From positions 3,673-50,453 of the forward strand of contig FLMG01000572.1 of assembly GCA_900088475.1 (NCBI GenBank): 46,781 nt of DNA, given 5' to 3'. The position numbers and the translations under genes are program-made. The DNA comes from Hyphochytrium catenoides (taxonomy: Eukaryota > Sar > Hyphochytriomycetes > Hyphochytriales > Hyphochytriaceae). Position 1 is the first letter of the stretch. Each line of letters starts with the position of its first letter. Positions 1 to 11,622 of this stretch are shown piece after piece. The notes below the pieces were generated by a model, which saw only the letters and a program-made list of their open reading frames with translations, did no database searches and had not been told where the DNA came from.

Positions 1-60
1 CTCTCTCTCTCTCTCTCTCTCTGTCCTCCCTTTCTCTCTCTCTCTCTCCCTCACAAGTAG
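1..60. repeat. CT-rich microsatellite at window edge
   Basis: A nearly pure CT dinucleotide run followed by a polypyrimidine stretch. It lies upstream of the first protease gene and looks like the intergenic and intronic CT/GA tracts elsewhere in the window. No coding role is visible. Confidence 0.85.
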
Positions 61-306
61 TCAAAATTATCTGTCTTTTCACCTTTTTCCTCTCGTCGTC
101 ACTTATCCTTTGCTATAAGGATGACCATGGAGGAGGAGGGACATCAGAATGGCTCTCTCTTCAGTCTCTCCCCATGTGCCGAGTCCTCTTCTTCCCTCAT
201 AAGTGAATCTTCTCTTCTACAGGCGTCCACGCCCCGGTCTGTTATTTTGTCCTGTAGCATTCTTTTATAGTCTAGAGGCCCGGACGCCAGCAAAGAGAAG
301 AGCGCA

Positions 307-2244
307 ATGAAGGTCACAGCCATTCTTGTCGCGGCTGTCCTAGCGCTGCATCAGGCGGCAGGCGCAGAAGTTCAGGGTCAAGAAGGCAAAATTATCAATG
401 GCGTGGAAGCGCCACCCTTCAAATACACCAGCTGGATGCTTGGCTTGTTCACAACTTCACGCACCCTGCCCATCTGTGGAGCATCCTACATTGGCAAGAA
501 TTTGGTGCTTACTGCAGCACGTACGTACATCCTCTCTCTTTTTCCCCGTCTTTCTGTCGTGGGTTTTCGAGTCCAGACCTGGTGCTGTCGGCTGAAGCGT
601 CTCGTCCCCCTTCTTGTCTTGTCATCGTCTTCGCACTCTTTTCTAGCTGTAGCTTCAAAGCATGTACTAACAGGGTTCTTTCTCTTGTAGATTGCGTCGC
701 TGGCTGGACCGATCTCAGCAGATATAACCTGCAGGCATATCGCCACGATATCTACAATACTACGGAGCCCGCCGTGGTTCTTCAGGTGGCCGGCGTCACC
801 AAGCATAAAGACTTTGTGAATGTAAAGGGTGGAGATGATATTGCTATTATTCGCGTCACCGGGGGCCACGATCTGCCTGAGTACCCCGAACTAGATGACG
901 GAAGCTGGTCCTCTGAAGATCTGCCCCGGAAGTTCAAGATCGTTGGGTAAGGAGGGGACGCTCTATATTAGTCCAACGCATCCCTGGTAACACCACTCTG
1001 TCCTCAGGTGGGGAAACACAGAACAAGGGACGCAGAGCAACAAGCTGAAGGAGGCTGATGTGGGGTTGACGGCTCAAGCCACGTGCCAACAGCTGTACCC
1101 CCGGGAGAAGATCGATCAGACCATGATCTGCGCTAAAGAAAACAATATTGACACTTGTCAGGGAGACTCAGGTATCAACAACGGCAGATGTAATAGGAAA
1201 ATATATTAGGGCGGGCGGAAGGAGAATCATTGAGAAAAGAATCTAGAAAGAAGGACAGGAGAGACACTGATGTTTGTTCCCGGAAGAATGAGCTTCTGAC
1301 AATATTGATTGTGCGCAGGTGGACCTCTTTTTGTCCACAGGGAAGGGAAGGCGCCTTTACTTGTCGGCCTCACTTCTTGGGGCTATGGATGTGCTCAGGC
1401 CGAGCCTGGCGTGTACGCTAGAATCTCGGCGCTGCGAAGTTTTATCGATGAGACTTTAGGCTGTCCTGCGGGCACTACCTTCAATAAGGGAGGGTGCGTT
1501 TCTTCTGGCCCTTCTGTACCTCCAACTCCAGCCCCTACCGCTGCTCCGACACCCGTTATGACGGGTACTCCCCCGCCACCAGTGCCTGCTCGGTGCACTA
1601 CTCAGCAACTCAATGCTGATTACGAAGGCTTTGACATCGCTCGGACCAAGAGGGCATCAGCTACTGATTGTTGCAACGATTGTGAGAGCACTAATGGCTG
1701 CACGCTCTACGTCTGGACCGGCTGGGAAGGCGGGACATGCTTCTTGAAGTCTCAGGCAGGCCCATACAAATTCTCTCCTGGCGCCATCGCTGCCTCATAT
1801 ACAGGACAACTTCAGTGCACTTTCACTCCTGATGTGGACTTTGTTGGCAACGATGTTGGCAATGTCAGGCGCTACAGGGCAGAAGACTGCTGCACTGCCT
1901 GCGAGCAAAACAGAATGTGCGGGGCTTGGACCTGGACCAACTTTGAAGGTGGGACGTGCTGGCTAAAGTCCAAACAGGGTACCGAGGTCGTCGCGGCACC
2001 AGGTGCTGTCTCTGGAGCATCTACTAGGAAGCGCTGCGTCCTATCTCAGGGTTGGGACTACGTGGCTCATGACATTGGAAATGTTCTGGAGTCAGAGCCA
2101 GAGCGCTGCTGTGATCACTGCAGGGCAAATCCTGATTGCTTTGCCTTCACTTGGAGTCGCTTTAACGGCGGGACGTGCTGGCTGAAAAGTGCCATTGGAC
2201 AGGTGGTAAGCAGCCCGGATATGGTGTCTGGGCATGTAATGTAG
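307..2244 (+). CDS. Secreted trypsin-like serine protease with three PAN/apple-like repeats (paralogue 1)
   Basis: Predicted secreted S1-family endopeptidase of 519 aa. Exons are 307-520, 691-946, 1008-1171 and 1319-2244, with GT-AG introns of phase 1, 2 and 1. Residues 1-20 look like a signal peptide. A short propeptide ends at Lys28 before IING, the usual zymogen cleavage geometry. The catalytic residues are His72 (codon split by intron 1), Asp121 in GDDIAII and Ser211 in CQGDSGG. Asp six residues before the Ser, together with SWG and PGVY, indicates Arg/Lys specificity as in trypsin. A Pro/Thr-rich linker (about 259-303) leads to three Cys-rich repeats starting at Cys304, Cys378 and Cys451. 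Each carries a CC-x2-C pair and a GGTC(F/W)LKS motif typical of PAN/apple-like modules that bind carbohydrate or protein. The ATG is fixed by the signal peptide and by matching starts in the paralogues. The closest relative is the gene at 4981. The substrate is unknown. Confidence 0.93.
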
Positions 2245-4980
2245 ACGAGGGTGCTTAGTCCGTCAAAGAGGAAAGATTCGAGCCTCTTGTCAGGAGCATG
2301 CATCGGTTGTCATTCTTTGCAAAAAGATACAAGTCGTCAATGATTGTCACCAGTGGTAGTAATTAAACTCTTCTAGAAGCTGGATGAGGAGATAGATATA
2401 TTTTATAAAAGAGAATAAGGCAGTCCGATTGTCAAATTATTGAACAAGAAATGTCTTTCGTTCTCAAATGGCGACATCATACAGATTCAAGGGTGCCTGG
2501 GAGTGTGCTGCCCCAAGCTAATGGAGACAGAAAGTCTGTAGCCTACCACATTTCTCCTCGTCGATGGTACTGGCGCTTCCCAGAGGTTACACCGCCACGA
2601 TAAGCAGGAATACTGACTCAACAGCGTTAACTGCCCTCTCAGGGGTAACTCTATCTATGCAAGTCAACCACGGAGCGCTAGCGTTTGTTCTGTTTTCTTG
2701 ACCTACATCCTCCGCCCGTCATGATCGGACACTAGCAAGTAAACTTCTCCCATGGCTAACGTACTATAGGCAGCTAAAAACAACAGGAGAAGAGAGACGA
2801 AGAAGGCACCGTATCCCTTCAATCCTAATCGATATAAGCCCGCGCTCTTGTCTTTCAGGTATTATGACCTTCCTAGTAGCATTCCCTTCTTCTCAAACGG
2901 CGATGACGGGTTAGAGTTAGTGTATTGAATACACAGACATCCTTCTTCTTGAAGAAGGCATTCCCTACACCTACCTACCCTATTGAGTTCGTTTTGGCTG
3001 ACCATCTCAGTCAGACCTGAGGACAGGATTGTTTGTTGAAGGTTGACCCTCCCCTCCCAAGCGGAGCAGCTCATCTTACACGATGCGGTCGTCTGCAGAC
3101 GAGGTGCCAACTCTGGCGCCCGACACTGGGATTTGCCTTGCCGAACGAACTCTAGCTCAAGAAGGAGCCTGACCCATCCAACGATGAGAAACAATTCTAA
3201 AAAGATCCTTTCCTAGACCGTATAACTCCCAGAGGCAAGGCCAAAATGGAAGAGAGGCAAGAACGCTATGCTGACAACAGGTGGTACCATTAGTATTACA
3301 TCTCAACCTCTCGGCTTTATGACCATCTAGACGGTAGGAGTGACATGCATTCCCCAAAGACAACCCCAACCATGCGCCTCTAGTGACACGAAGGTCTTGG
3401 GATCTTGAGGGGTTGTGGCTCAGCAAGCTTGCTTTAGTGACCCACCTGATGATTGTTGTTCATCTCTCGATCGTACACTGTCGTTCCTCTCGCTCGTGGC
3501 TGCGGTTGCTATAGTTCTAGCATAGAACGTTCTTCTCTCCCTCTCTCTCAAACCTCCTTCGAAGCTGGACTAACTACCTTACGAGGATTATTCTGGACAG
3601 CAGTTCTCTGCCTTTGAATCTTTTTGGGTTATTCTGTGTCTTCCTCTCTGACAATCAATCAGTCTTGAGGAACCTCCCATCAATGATTTCTGTCTTCCTG
3701 CTGTTGTTTGTCGTGAGCTCGCTTATTATCTCCCTTACGTGGTAGCACCACACCCTACCATCATCACTCTTCTTTCCGCTCTTCTTTTCTTCAGTATAAA
3801 GCAGGGGCCAGTCCCTCTTCCTCGTCCATCAAGGGTGGGTGGCAGTAACGACATGATAACAAGAGGACGACATTGGTAGAGCAGAAGACAGAAGACCAAC
3901 CCATCCACCATCTTTCACTATCAAATTGTTTCCTTCTCCTTCCTATGCAGACAAGACTCTCACTCTCTGACCATCATCATCCCTTCATCGTGCTGCATCC
4001 TCATCGTGGATGATCATCATCGCTCACCAGCCGCAGCAGACAGGGGCTCAGAGGGAGCGAGGGAGCAGCCTGAGCTGAAGGAAGGAAGCAGGATCACTGT
4101 CTCATTGCTCCATCTGAACTGTATCTCTCCTCTCCTCCACATTATCAAACGGGAAAATTAGACCCTTCTTTCTAATTTTACTACAAGAATTACGACAAAA
4201 ACAGAAGGGCCAGACCTGATAATCGTACTATAACATACACTCGTCTCATTAAGAATGGGTTTGTATAGTAATTAAGAAACCATTAGGCTTGGGGATTTGA
4301 AACATTAGAGGACCGATGGATCTGATATTTGTTACCTTTTGGCTTGGAAGAAGGGGGGCGGACAGTGGGGACATAGAAATAAAACCCTACAAATATATTT
4401 GGATGTCCTTTGGATACGCAACCCTAGATTATCGCAATAACTCTTCAGCAGCTAGATAGACAATAGAATCATAGTCACATTATAACTGCCTGGCATGTTT
4501 GCCGCTTTATAGGCTCATAGGTGTCCAAGCGTATTCGCAAATCATGGCGAATGATGGTTGCTGTCTGCTTTGTTTGTCGCGTGCCCGGCAAGTGAATGTC
4601 TTGGTCCTTCCTCTCTCTCTCCATGATTCTGTCTCTCTGGTCGTCTCGTTCTGTCAGCTTGGACCCTCGTCTCCTTCATTCGCTCTGCCTTGCCTGTCTT
4701 CCTCGCGTCAGCGTTCCTCTTCTTCTTCCTCCTCGGTCGTTTCGGCAAGGTCTCTGATGTCTCTCATCTCTCATCATCATAATGGATAACATGATGGATA
4801 ATGTGAAGGCCAGAACTTCACGAGGATCCTCCCAAACTGAAGCAGGCTGCGCATACTCACAACTCAATCTTCTCCTTTGCAGGCATCCGAATCCTGCCCT
4901 GCCGCCGGTTAAGTTCTTCCTCTTTTAAGTTCTTCCTCTTTGTGTAAGTGTCCTTTTCAGGGGCTGACGGAAAGAGGAAA
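2245..4980. other. Intergenic region between protease paralogues 1 and 2; no gene seen
   Basis: About 2.7 kb with only short overlapping frames on both strands and no exon that matches a family I recognise. It contains AT-rich sequence just after the first gene, where the 3' UTR and poly(A) site should lie, and CT-rich sequence around 4600-4740. The last 120 bases form the upstream region of the second protease gene. Confidence 0.6.
4909..4940 (+). repeat. Tandem 16-bp duplication upstream of protease paralogue 2
   Basis: Two adjacent exact copies of TTAAGTTCTTCCTCTT lie 41 bp before the start codon. Neither paralogue has the duplication at the matching place, so it looks like a recent local slippage event in the 5' UTR or promoter. 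Confidence 0.8.
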
Positions 4981-7265
4981 ATGAAGATCAGAGCCATTCT
5001 CTTCGCCGCCGTCCTAGCGCTGCATCAGGCGGTAGGCGCAGAAGTGCAGGGTGATGAAGGGAAAATCATCAATGGTGTGGAGGCTCCACCCTTCAAGTAT
5101 ACTGGCTGGATGTTGGGCATGTTTGCCAGAGGTCGCGCACTGCCTATCTGTGGAGCTTCCTACATTGGCAAGAATGTGGTGCTTACCGCGGCCCGTAAGT
5201 GCAGTCGCCATTCCTTGCCACCGTAAACCTTTGATATTATTGTGAGGAGCCTGGTGTACTGCCTCTCCAATTCCTTCCTACCAAATCTTACTCCATACAA
5301 ATGTTGTTCTGGTACCAAGCTCGCATGCAGCGCCGCGACCTTCTAACCAAATCTCTCCGGCTTCTTCTTAGACTGCGTCGCTGGCTGGACAGAGCTTAGC
5401 AAATATAGCCTGCAAGCATATCGCCACGATGTCTACAACGACACAGAGCCTGCAGTGGTTCTTCGGGTGACAGGAGTTACCAAGCACAAGGACTATGTGA
5501 GTGTGGAGCAGGGAGACGACATTGCCATTATTCGTGTTAGTGGTGGCCATGATTTGGACCAATATCCGGAATTCGACGATGGAAGCTGGTCATCCGAAGA
5601 CCAGCCTCGGACCTTCAGAATCATCGGGTAACCAATATGCCCTACTCCTGCCAGTGTCCTCTGCTATTAATGCCGTCGTCTCTGGTGCTCTTGGTCTCGG
5701 AGTTGTCCTTCCACTTTATCCTGACTAACAACCTTGCCTTTCTAGGTGGGGAGTTACGGAACAAGGCCAACAGAGTAACAAGCTGAAGCAGGCAGACGTA
5801 GGATTGACCCCTCAGGCAACGTGCCAGCAGCTTTACCCTGCCAACAACATTGATAAGACCATGATCTGCGCTAAGGGAGAGAATATTGACACTTGCCAGG
5901 GAGACTCAGGTAAAACAGCCAGCTAAAAAGAGGCTAGGATGGCAAGGAAGGGCTAGTAGGACATCGATTATCTTTTTGCTTCCTGTCGACCACCAAAGAG
6001 CTCACGTTTTTCATGTCTCGACAGGTGGACCTCTCTTTGTTAATAGGGAAGGAAGTTCCCCACTGCTGGTCGGCCTCACCTCTTGGGGGGAGGGATGCGC
6101 CCAAGCCCAGCCTGGAGTATACGCTAGAATCTCGACCCTTCGAAGCTTCATCGATGAAACTCTGGGCTGCTCCCCAGGCACCACCTTTAATGGTGGAGCC
6201 TGTGTACCTACACCAACTCCGACCGGACTTCCTACGGCGGCGCCTACTGCTGCTCCCACTGTAGCTCCTACTCCTGAAGCCCCAACAGCAGCACCGACAG
6301 TAGCTCCTACTCCTGACATCCCAACTGTCGCACCAACCGCGGCGCCTACTACTGCACCTACCGTGGCCCCTACACCAGAAACTCCCACTACCGCACCAAC
6401 CACGGCACCCACCACCGCACCCACTACCGCACCTACCGTAGCCCCTACACCAGAAACTCCCACTACCGCACCAACCACGGCACCCACTACCGCACCTACC
6501 GTAGCTCCTACCCCAGAAGTTCCAACTGCCGCACCCACACATATCCCAACCGTGGCGCCTACCGTTGCACCAACACCCATTATCACGGAGGCTCCTACTC
6601 CAGCTCCTTCTCAATGCACGGTTCAGCAGCTAAATGCTGATTACGAGGGGTACAACATCGCCCAGACCAAGAGGTCGTCAGCTGCTGAATGTTGCGCGGA
6701 CTGCGAGACCACCCATGGTTGTACTCTCTACGTCTGGACCGGCTGGCAAGGCGGGACGTGCTTCTTGAAGGCCCAGGCTGGTCCATACAAATTTACTCCT
6801 GGGGCTATTGCCGCATCATATACTGGACGATTCCAATGCAGTTTCACCTCGAATGTAGACTTTGTGGGCAATGATATCGGCAATGTCAGGCGCTACAGGG
6901 CAGAAGACTGCTGCACTGCCTGCGAGCAGAATAGACAATGCGGAGCCTGGACGTGGACCAACTATGAGGGTGGGACGTGCTGGCTAAAGTCCAAGCAGGG
7001 TACCGAGGTTGTCCCTGCATCAGGTGCTGTCTCTGGAGTCTCAACCAGGAAGCGCTGCATGTTATCTCAGGGATGGGACTACGTAGCTCATGACATTGCA
7101 AATGTCCTGGAGTCAGAGCCAGAGCGCTGCTGTGATCACTGCAGGACTAATCCAGACTGCATGGCCTTTTCCTGGAATCGCTTCAACGGCGGAACGTGCT
7201 GGCTGAAAGGCGCCATTGGACAGGTGGTAAGCAATCCGGATGTGGTCTCTGGCTATCCGCAGTAA
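4981..7265 (+). CDS. Secreted trypsin-like serine protease with long TAP-rich linker and three PAN/apple-like repeats (paralogue 2)
   Basis: Predicted secreted S1 protease of 624 aa. Exons are 4981-5194, 5372-5627, 5746-5909 and 6025-7265. The first three exons have exactly the same lengths as in paralogue 1, and intron phases are again 1, 2 and 1. The signal peptide is about 1-20, with activation after Lys28 before IING. The triad is His72 (codon split by intron 1), Asp121 and Ser211, and the Asp six residues before Ser predicts trypsin-type specificity. The linker between protease and PAN array is expanded to about 130 residues (roughly 277-408) of repeated Thr, Ala and Pro with regular TPE steps. 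It is probably extended and O-glycosylated. PAN-like repeats begin at Cys409, Cys483 and Cys556. High similarity to paralogue 1 outside the linker points to a fairly recent tandem duplication. Confidence 0.93.
6236..6600 (+). repeat. Coding minisatellite: Thr-Ala-Pro linker repeats
   Basis: An in-frame degenerate repeat encodes APT, TAPT and VAPTPE units. Two long near-identical DNA copies start about 6366 and 6441, a 75-bp (25-codon) offset, so expansion has kept the frame. On the minus strand it produces long spurious Gly/Val/Ala-rich frames. Confidence 0.88.
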
Positions 7266-9046
7266 ATCCTGGTGTGAGCTCTGAGCTGCTGCCTCAACAA
7301 CCAAGGATAGATTAGCTGGCTGTCGTCCCGCCTATCCCCTGCCAAATAATGGTTGATGCCGAAAGAACTGCAGGTCAGCGAGTAGCTTCAACATTAGTGC
7401 CTCATCTTCCCTTATTAGGAGCAAAGCGTATTGAAAAGTTAGACGCGTCAATTTCTAAACTTTTAAAAAAAATCAAAAGCAGCCAAAGACGAACATAATA
7501 TTGTAGGCGTTTTATAAAAAGATGTTATCTTCAAAGAAGGGAATCCTTCGTTCTTTTGAGAGTCCATCCTAATAAACTTTAAAGATGTCTCGTGTACTTG
7601 ACGGTGGAAACAGCGTGTGAAGGTTCACTGTTACAGCTCTTCACTTGACGCTTCTTCTTGGTTTGGTCTCGTCGTTTCACCAATAATGCTTATGGCGGCT
7701 TGAAACAGGAAGGAGGTAACCATGAAACTTGAGCATCCTCTCCATATATTATTAGAAGGTCTTGGCCGAGGGCCAGGCAGAGGTTGTTTGTTTGCACTCT
7801 TTTCCTAGAGAAAGTAAAAGTTATCCGCGTATCCGCAGGAGAAGGACGGTTCAATCAGTGTCGGGATGGTTCAAGCAAAGACACAGTACAGACGGGAAAT
7901 TGGAAGGCAACGCCCAGGTGCTTCAAGCTTGGAAAGGCTAAGGAATAAGACTTTCGGGCATGCCTGTCCGTCTACCATCGCGTTGGTCAGGGCTCACGCA
8001 GTCCTTACACTATAGAAACAAAGGGCAGCAGCTTGAGGATAAACCCTCAGAGGACCCTCAGTAGTTCTATAGAGTTAGTAGTGCGCTGGTGACTTCTCCC
8101 TCGAGGCCCAAGCCCGTCCTTTTATATTACAGGTGGAATAACGACCCGGATACACCTGCTGTCCCACCCACCCCCAAGGGGTAATGGTGTCAAGGATTAA
8201 GCATTGACAAACCTCCCCACCCGCCTTCGGCACTACTGTTTTATTCTTGTGTAGTAATAAATGAACCGTAAGTAGCGCTCTTCTCTAGAACTCTGACTAT
8301 TACCCTTATATTAGTACTTTCGGCTTCTAGACCGCTGGTCAGTTTAGAGTAGTAGTGTGACATGAGTTAGGAGTCTATCTTGCATCGATAGATTTGTGCA
8401 GTGGTGGCACTATCTTCCGCCTTCACTACTGGTTTCGGTTGTAAGACCATGGCGATAGTCGGGAAGAAATCAGTGTATATTCTATGTGTTTCCCCCTCCG
8501 ATTGATAAATAGATGAGAAGGAACAATTAACCCTAATAATAACTAATAACTACTCAAGCCACTTCGCTAGCTGAATGAGCTTCATTATTGGGGCCGGAGC
8601 GGCGGGTTATTCCCTTCTCTTTTTATACGGTCGAGCAGAGACCAGATGCCTGTCTAGAAGAGGTGGTGAAGAAGCGATACCGCTGTCCTTCTAGAAATAG
8701 CGTGGTGGTGATGATGATGATGCGGCAACAAGAGAGAAGGTCGGTCCTCTTGGAGGTTCCTTGCGTTGCTATGGTAAGGAGAAGAGGAGAAGAGACGAGA
8801 GCCAAAGAGAAGAAGCAACTGCGATAGCAATCTCCTCCTCATGGAGGGGAGAGAAGAGAGATTCTTCCTTCCGTTCTCGCTCGCTTCTGGAGATTCATGT
8901 GGCGTCTACCTTTACCAGTCTAATCTTCATCTCACAGGAGCCTGCCTTCTGCTCGTTGTCAGTGGCCCACCTTTCATTCTCAAAAAATCTCACAGGGGCG
9001 CAGCAAAAGTGTCTAAGCGCGCTGCTGGTGGCGATTGAGCGACACA
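7266..9046. other. Intergenic region between protease paralogues 2 and 3; no gene seen
   Basis: About 1.8 kb without a supportable gene. An AT-rich block at 7450-7580 is probably the 3' flank of paralogue 2. Near 8700 there is a short run of GATGAT-type trinucleotides. The last 120 bases hold the conserved pyrimidine-AG blocks that precede all three protease genes. Confidence 0.6.
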
Positions 9047-11300
9047 ATGAAGGTCGCCGCCATCCTTCTTCTTGTAGCGCTCTTCCTGTTGCACTACCAT
9101 GAGAGCACAAGTTCACCAACCACTAAACGTTTGCGACCAGGTGACGCAGGCAGGGTCATCAATGGCTGGGAAGCCGAGCCGTTCAAATATACCGGCTGGA
9201 TGCTGGCAATCTTCGAGAGGGACAACCCATTGCCAATCTGTGGAGCTTCCTATATAGGGAAAAACCTGGTGCTCACTGCCGCCCGTAAGCTTCCTCTTTT
9301 TGGCGTAGTAGCTCCATCATCTCGATTTTTGTCAGCCTCCGCTCAGATCTTTCCTTTCCACTTTTGACGCTAACAAGCAGATCAGATGTTTGTCACCTGT
9401 GCCAAGGCTGTGTTGAGTTCTCTTATCAGCTCCTTCTTCATCTGAGCTATGCCATATGTCACCCGCGGCTGATGCAGCCGTCCCTTCGATCTCCGTTCGC
9501 AGTCCTCTTGGCTAATGCAAAGTTCACTTGGTCGTACGTCTGATTAACGCTTTGTGTCTCGTTCATGATCGCAGACTGCGTGGAGAGGTGGCCCTTCACT
9601 GACGTCAGTGGATATAGCATTCATGCCTATCGCCACGACGTTCTCAACAGCGGTGAACCGGCAGTGGTGATGCAAGTGGTCGACGTCACAATAAGTGAGA
9701 AGTATCGCTCACCTGAAACTGGCAATGATATTGCTATCGTGAGAGTCACAGGAGGACACGACTTGCCAGTCTACCCTGAGCTTGATGATGGAACCGTATC
9801 TTCTGAAGAAGTCCCGCGTGAATTCACAGTGCTTGGGTAAGTTGTCTAAGCGCGTCATCATTGCGCTCTCTTCCTTGCCTCATCTCTCGACGTCTTCCTC
9901 TTTGCAGTCCAACGCATCCTCCGTTAAGCTTTGCACTCTGTCCTCTCCCCGGCTTCTATCGTCTCGCTGGATCTGACGATTGGTATCACTGAATTCCGGG
10001 CTCTTTTAGCTGGGGAGTTACCCAGGAGGGTGTACAGAGCAACAAGCTGATGGAAGCCGACGTGGATCTAATCCTTCAAGCTACCTGTCAGCAGCTATAC
10101 TCAGATATGACCACCATCGACCCCACCATGATCTGCGCCGCTAGAGATGGCATCGACTCCTGCCAGGGAGACTCAGGTGAGAGGGGTGAAAGAGTGCCAC
10201 TAGAAGTTGAAAAAGACAAGAGCGATGAGTTGCGCCACATCTTAAGTTTTTCATAAGATGGAGGCAAGGCAGAAGCACCAGCACGAAAGGATAGAACGAG
10301 AAATTGTCTGGAAAGTGGCTTTCAACAATCTGACACTCGATGCGCTACCCCTCTAGGTGGTCCGTTCTTTGTCACTCGAAGCGATAATGTACCGGTCATA
10401 GTTGGTCTCACATCCTGGGGACTTGGATGCGCTGACCCCAATAGACCAGGAGTATACTCCCGGGTCTCAGCACTGCGAAGCTTCATAGATGAAACCCTGG
10501 GGTGCCCATCTGGCACTACGTTTAACCAGGGCAAGTGCGTAGCTCTGTCAACGCCAACACCTCCTATCACTGTGCCTCCTACAGCCGCACCTCTTCCCAA
10601 GCCCACACCGGCACCACTGAGCCCTACTCCGAGCCCCGTCGCACAGTGCTCGGTCCCTAGACCGCATGTTGACTATGAAGGCTTTGACATCGGTCAGACC
10701 AAGCGATGGTCTCCCGAGCAGTGCTGCACGGACTGTGAGCTTAGCCCAGGATGCATGCTCTACGTATGGACGGGCTGGGAGGGTGGGACGTGCTTCTTGA
10801 AATCTAGAGCTGGTCGAGCGCGGCCCCGTCCTGGTGCTGTAGCTGTTGCTCTTCTCTCGAGCTCGATGTGCACATACCGGGCCTCCGTGGATTACAGGGG
10901 TAATGATATTGGCACCGCCAAAGGGAAGACGGCCCAAGAGTGCTGCTCTGTCTGTGAAGGGACCGCGGGATGTACTGTCTGGACCTGGACTGAATGGGAA
11001 GGCGGCACTTGCTGGCTGAAGTCTAACGTTACCGCGGCACCCACCACAACTGCTCTGAATGTCATATCTGGGTTGTTGAACCAGCAGCGTTGCTGGTTGG
11101 ATGATGGGTTGGACTACGTCGGCCATGACATTGCTAATGTAAGAGAGACGAATGCAGAGCGCTGCTGCGGACACTGCAAGGCCAATTCGCTATGTAGAGC
11201 TTTCTCCTGGAGCCCATTTAACGGCGGGACCTGCTGGCTGAAGAGCAAAGTAGGTGAGATGGTGAGCAAGCAAGGCGTCTCTTCTGGTCGCCCTTTTTAG
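9047..11300 (+). CDS. Secreted trypsin-like serine protease with three PAN/apple-like repeats (paralogue 3, divergent)
   Basis: Predicted secreted S1 protease of 536 aa. Exons are 9047-9284, 9575-9836, 10010-10176 and 10357-11300, with introns at the same positions and phases (1, 2, 1) as its two neighbours. The hydrophobic signal sequence is followed by a longer propeptide that ends at Arg36 before VING. The triad is His80 (codon split by intron 1), Asp131 in GNDIAIV and Ser222 in CQGDSGG. Asp precedes Ser by six residues, again predicting Lys/Arg cleavage. A short Pro-rich linker joins PAN-like repeats starting at Cys320, Cys394 and Cys468. The repeats keep the double Cys and GGTC(F/W)LKS signatures but differ at many other residues, so this is the oldest branch of the cluster. 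I chose the ATG at 9047 because the signal peptide starts there. Confidence 0.92.
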
Positions 11301-11622
11301 GTTCCTTTGATGGGAGAACGGAGGGACATACACCAACAATTTTCTAAAGTCAGCACTATTTTAATAAGGTATATCGTGCTAGTGGCACCTCCAGCGATCT
11401 CTGTGTCTGCATATCTTCCTTCTTCCCTTAGCCTTTCTTTCTCTTGATGGTCATAATACATTGAACAGTCAGGACGAAGATCCGCCACGTGTACTCTAGG
11501 ATCATCAACCGTATGGTTTGCAAAGGAGTGGGTGCTGCTCCAGCTGCTGCCCTTCCCAAAGAGATGGCCGCCGAGCTCTAAATTTGACTGTCCTACTCAG
11601 GGAGTCCTCTCAGAGTTGCGAA

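Noticed and set aside
307-690. Apparent protease pseudogene lacking the His-Cys of the active site
   Set aside because: The TAAR ending is read-through into intron 1. Splicing at 521-690 restores the His-Cys, and the same holds for the other two paralogues.
3114-3131. TGGCGCCCGACACTGGGA, like an LTR retrotransposon primer-binding site
   Set aside because: No paired LTRs, gag-pol motifs or polypurine tract were seen nearby, so a short match to a tRNA 3' end is not enough.
5934-6614. Long minus-strand Gly/Val/Ala- and Cys/Ser/Arg-rich frames
   Set aside because: They are antisense shadows of the TAP-rich linker of protease paralogue 2.
8528-8550. AACCCTAATAATAAC, similar to telomeric repeats
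   Set aside because: Only one AACCCTAA-like unit is present, with no array.
10548-11174. Minus-strand frame of 208 codons
   Set aside because: It is antisense to the PAN array of protease paralogue 3, whose plus-strand reading shows clear conserved motifs.
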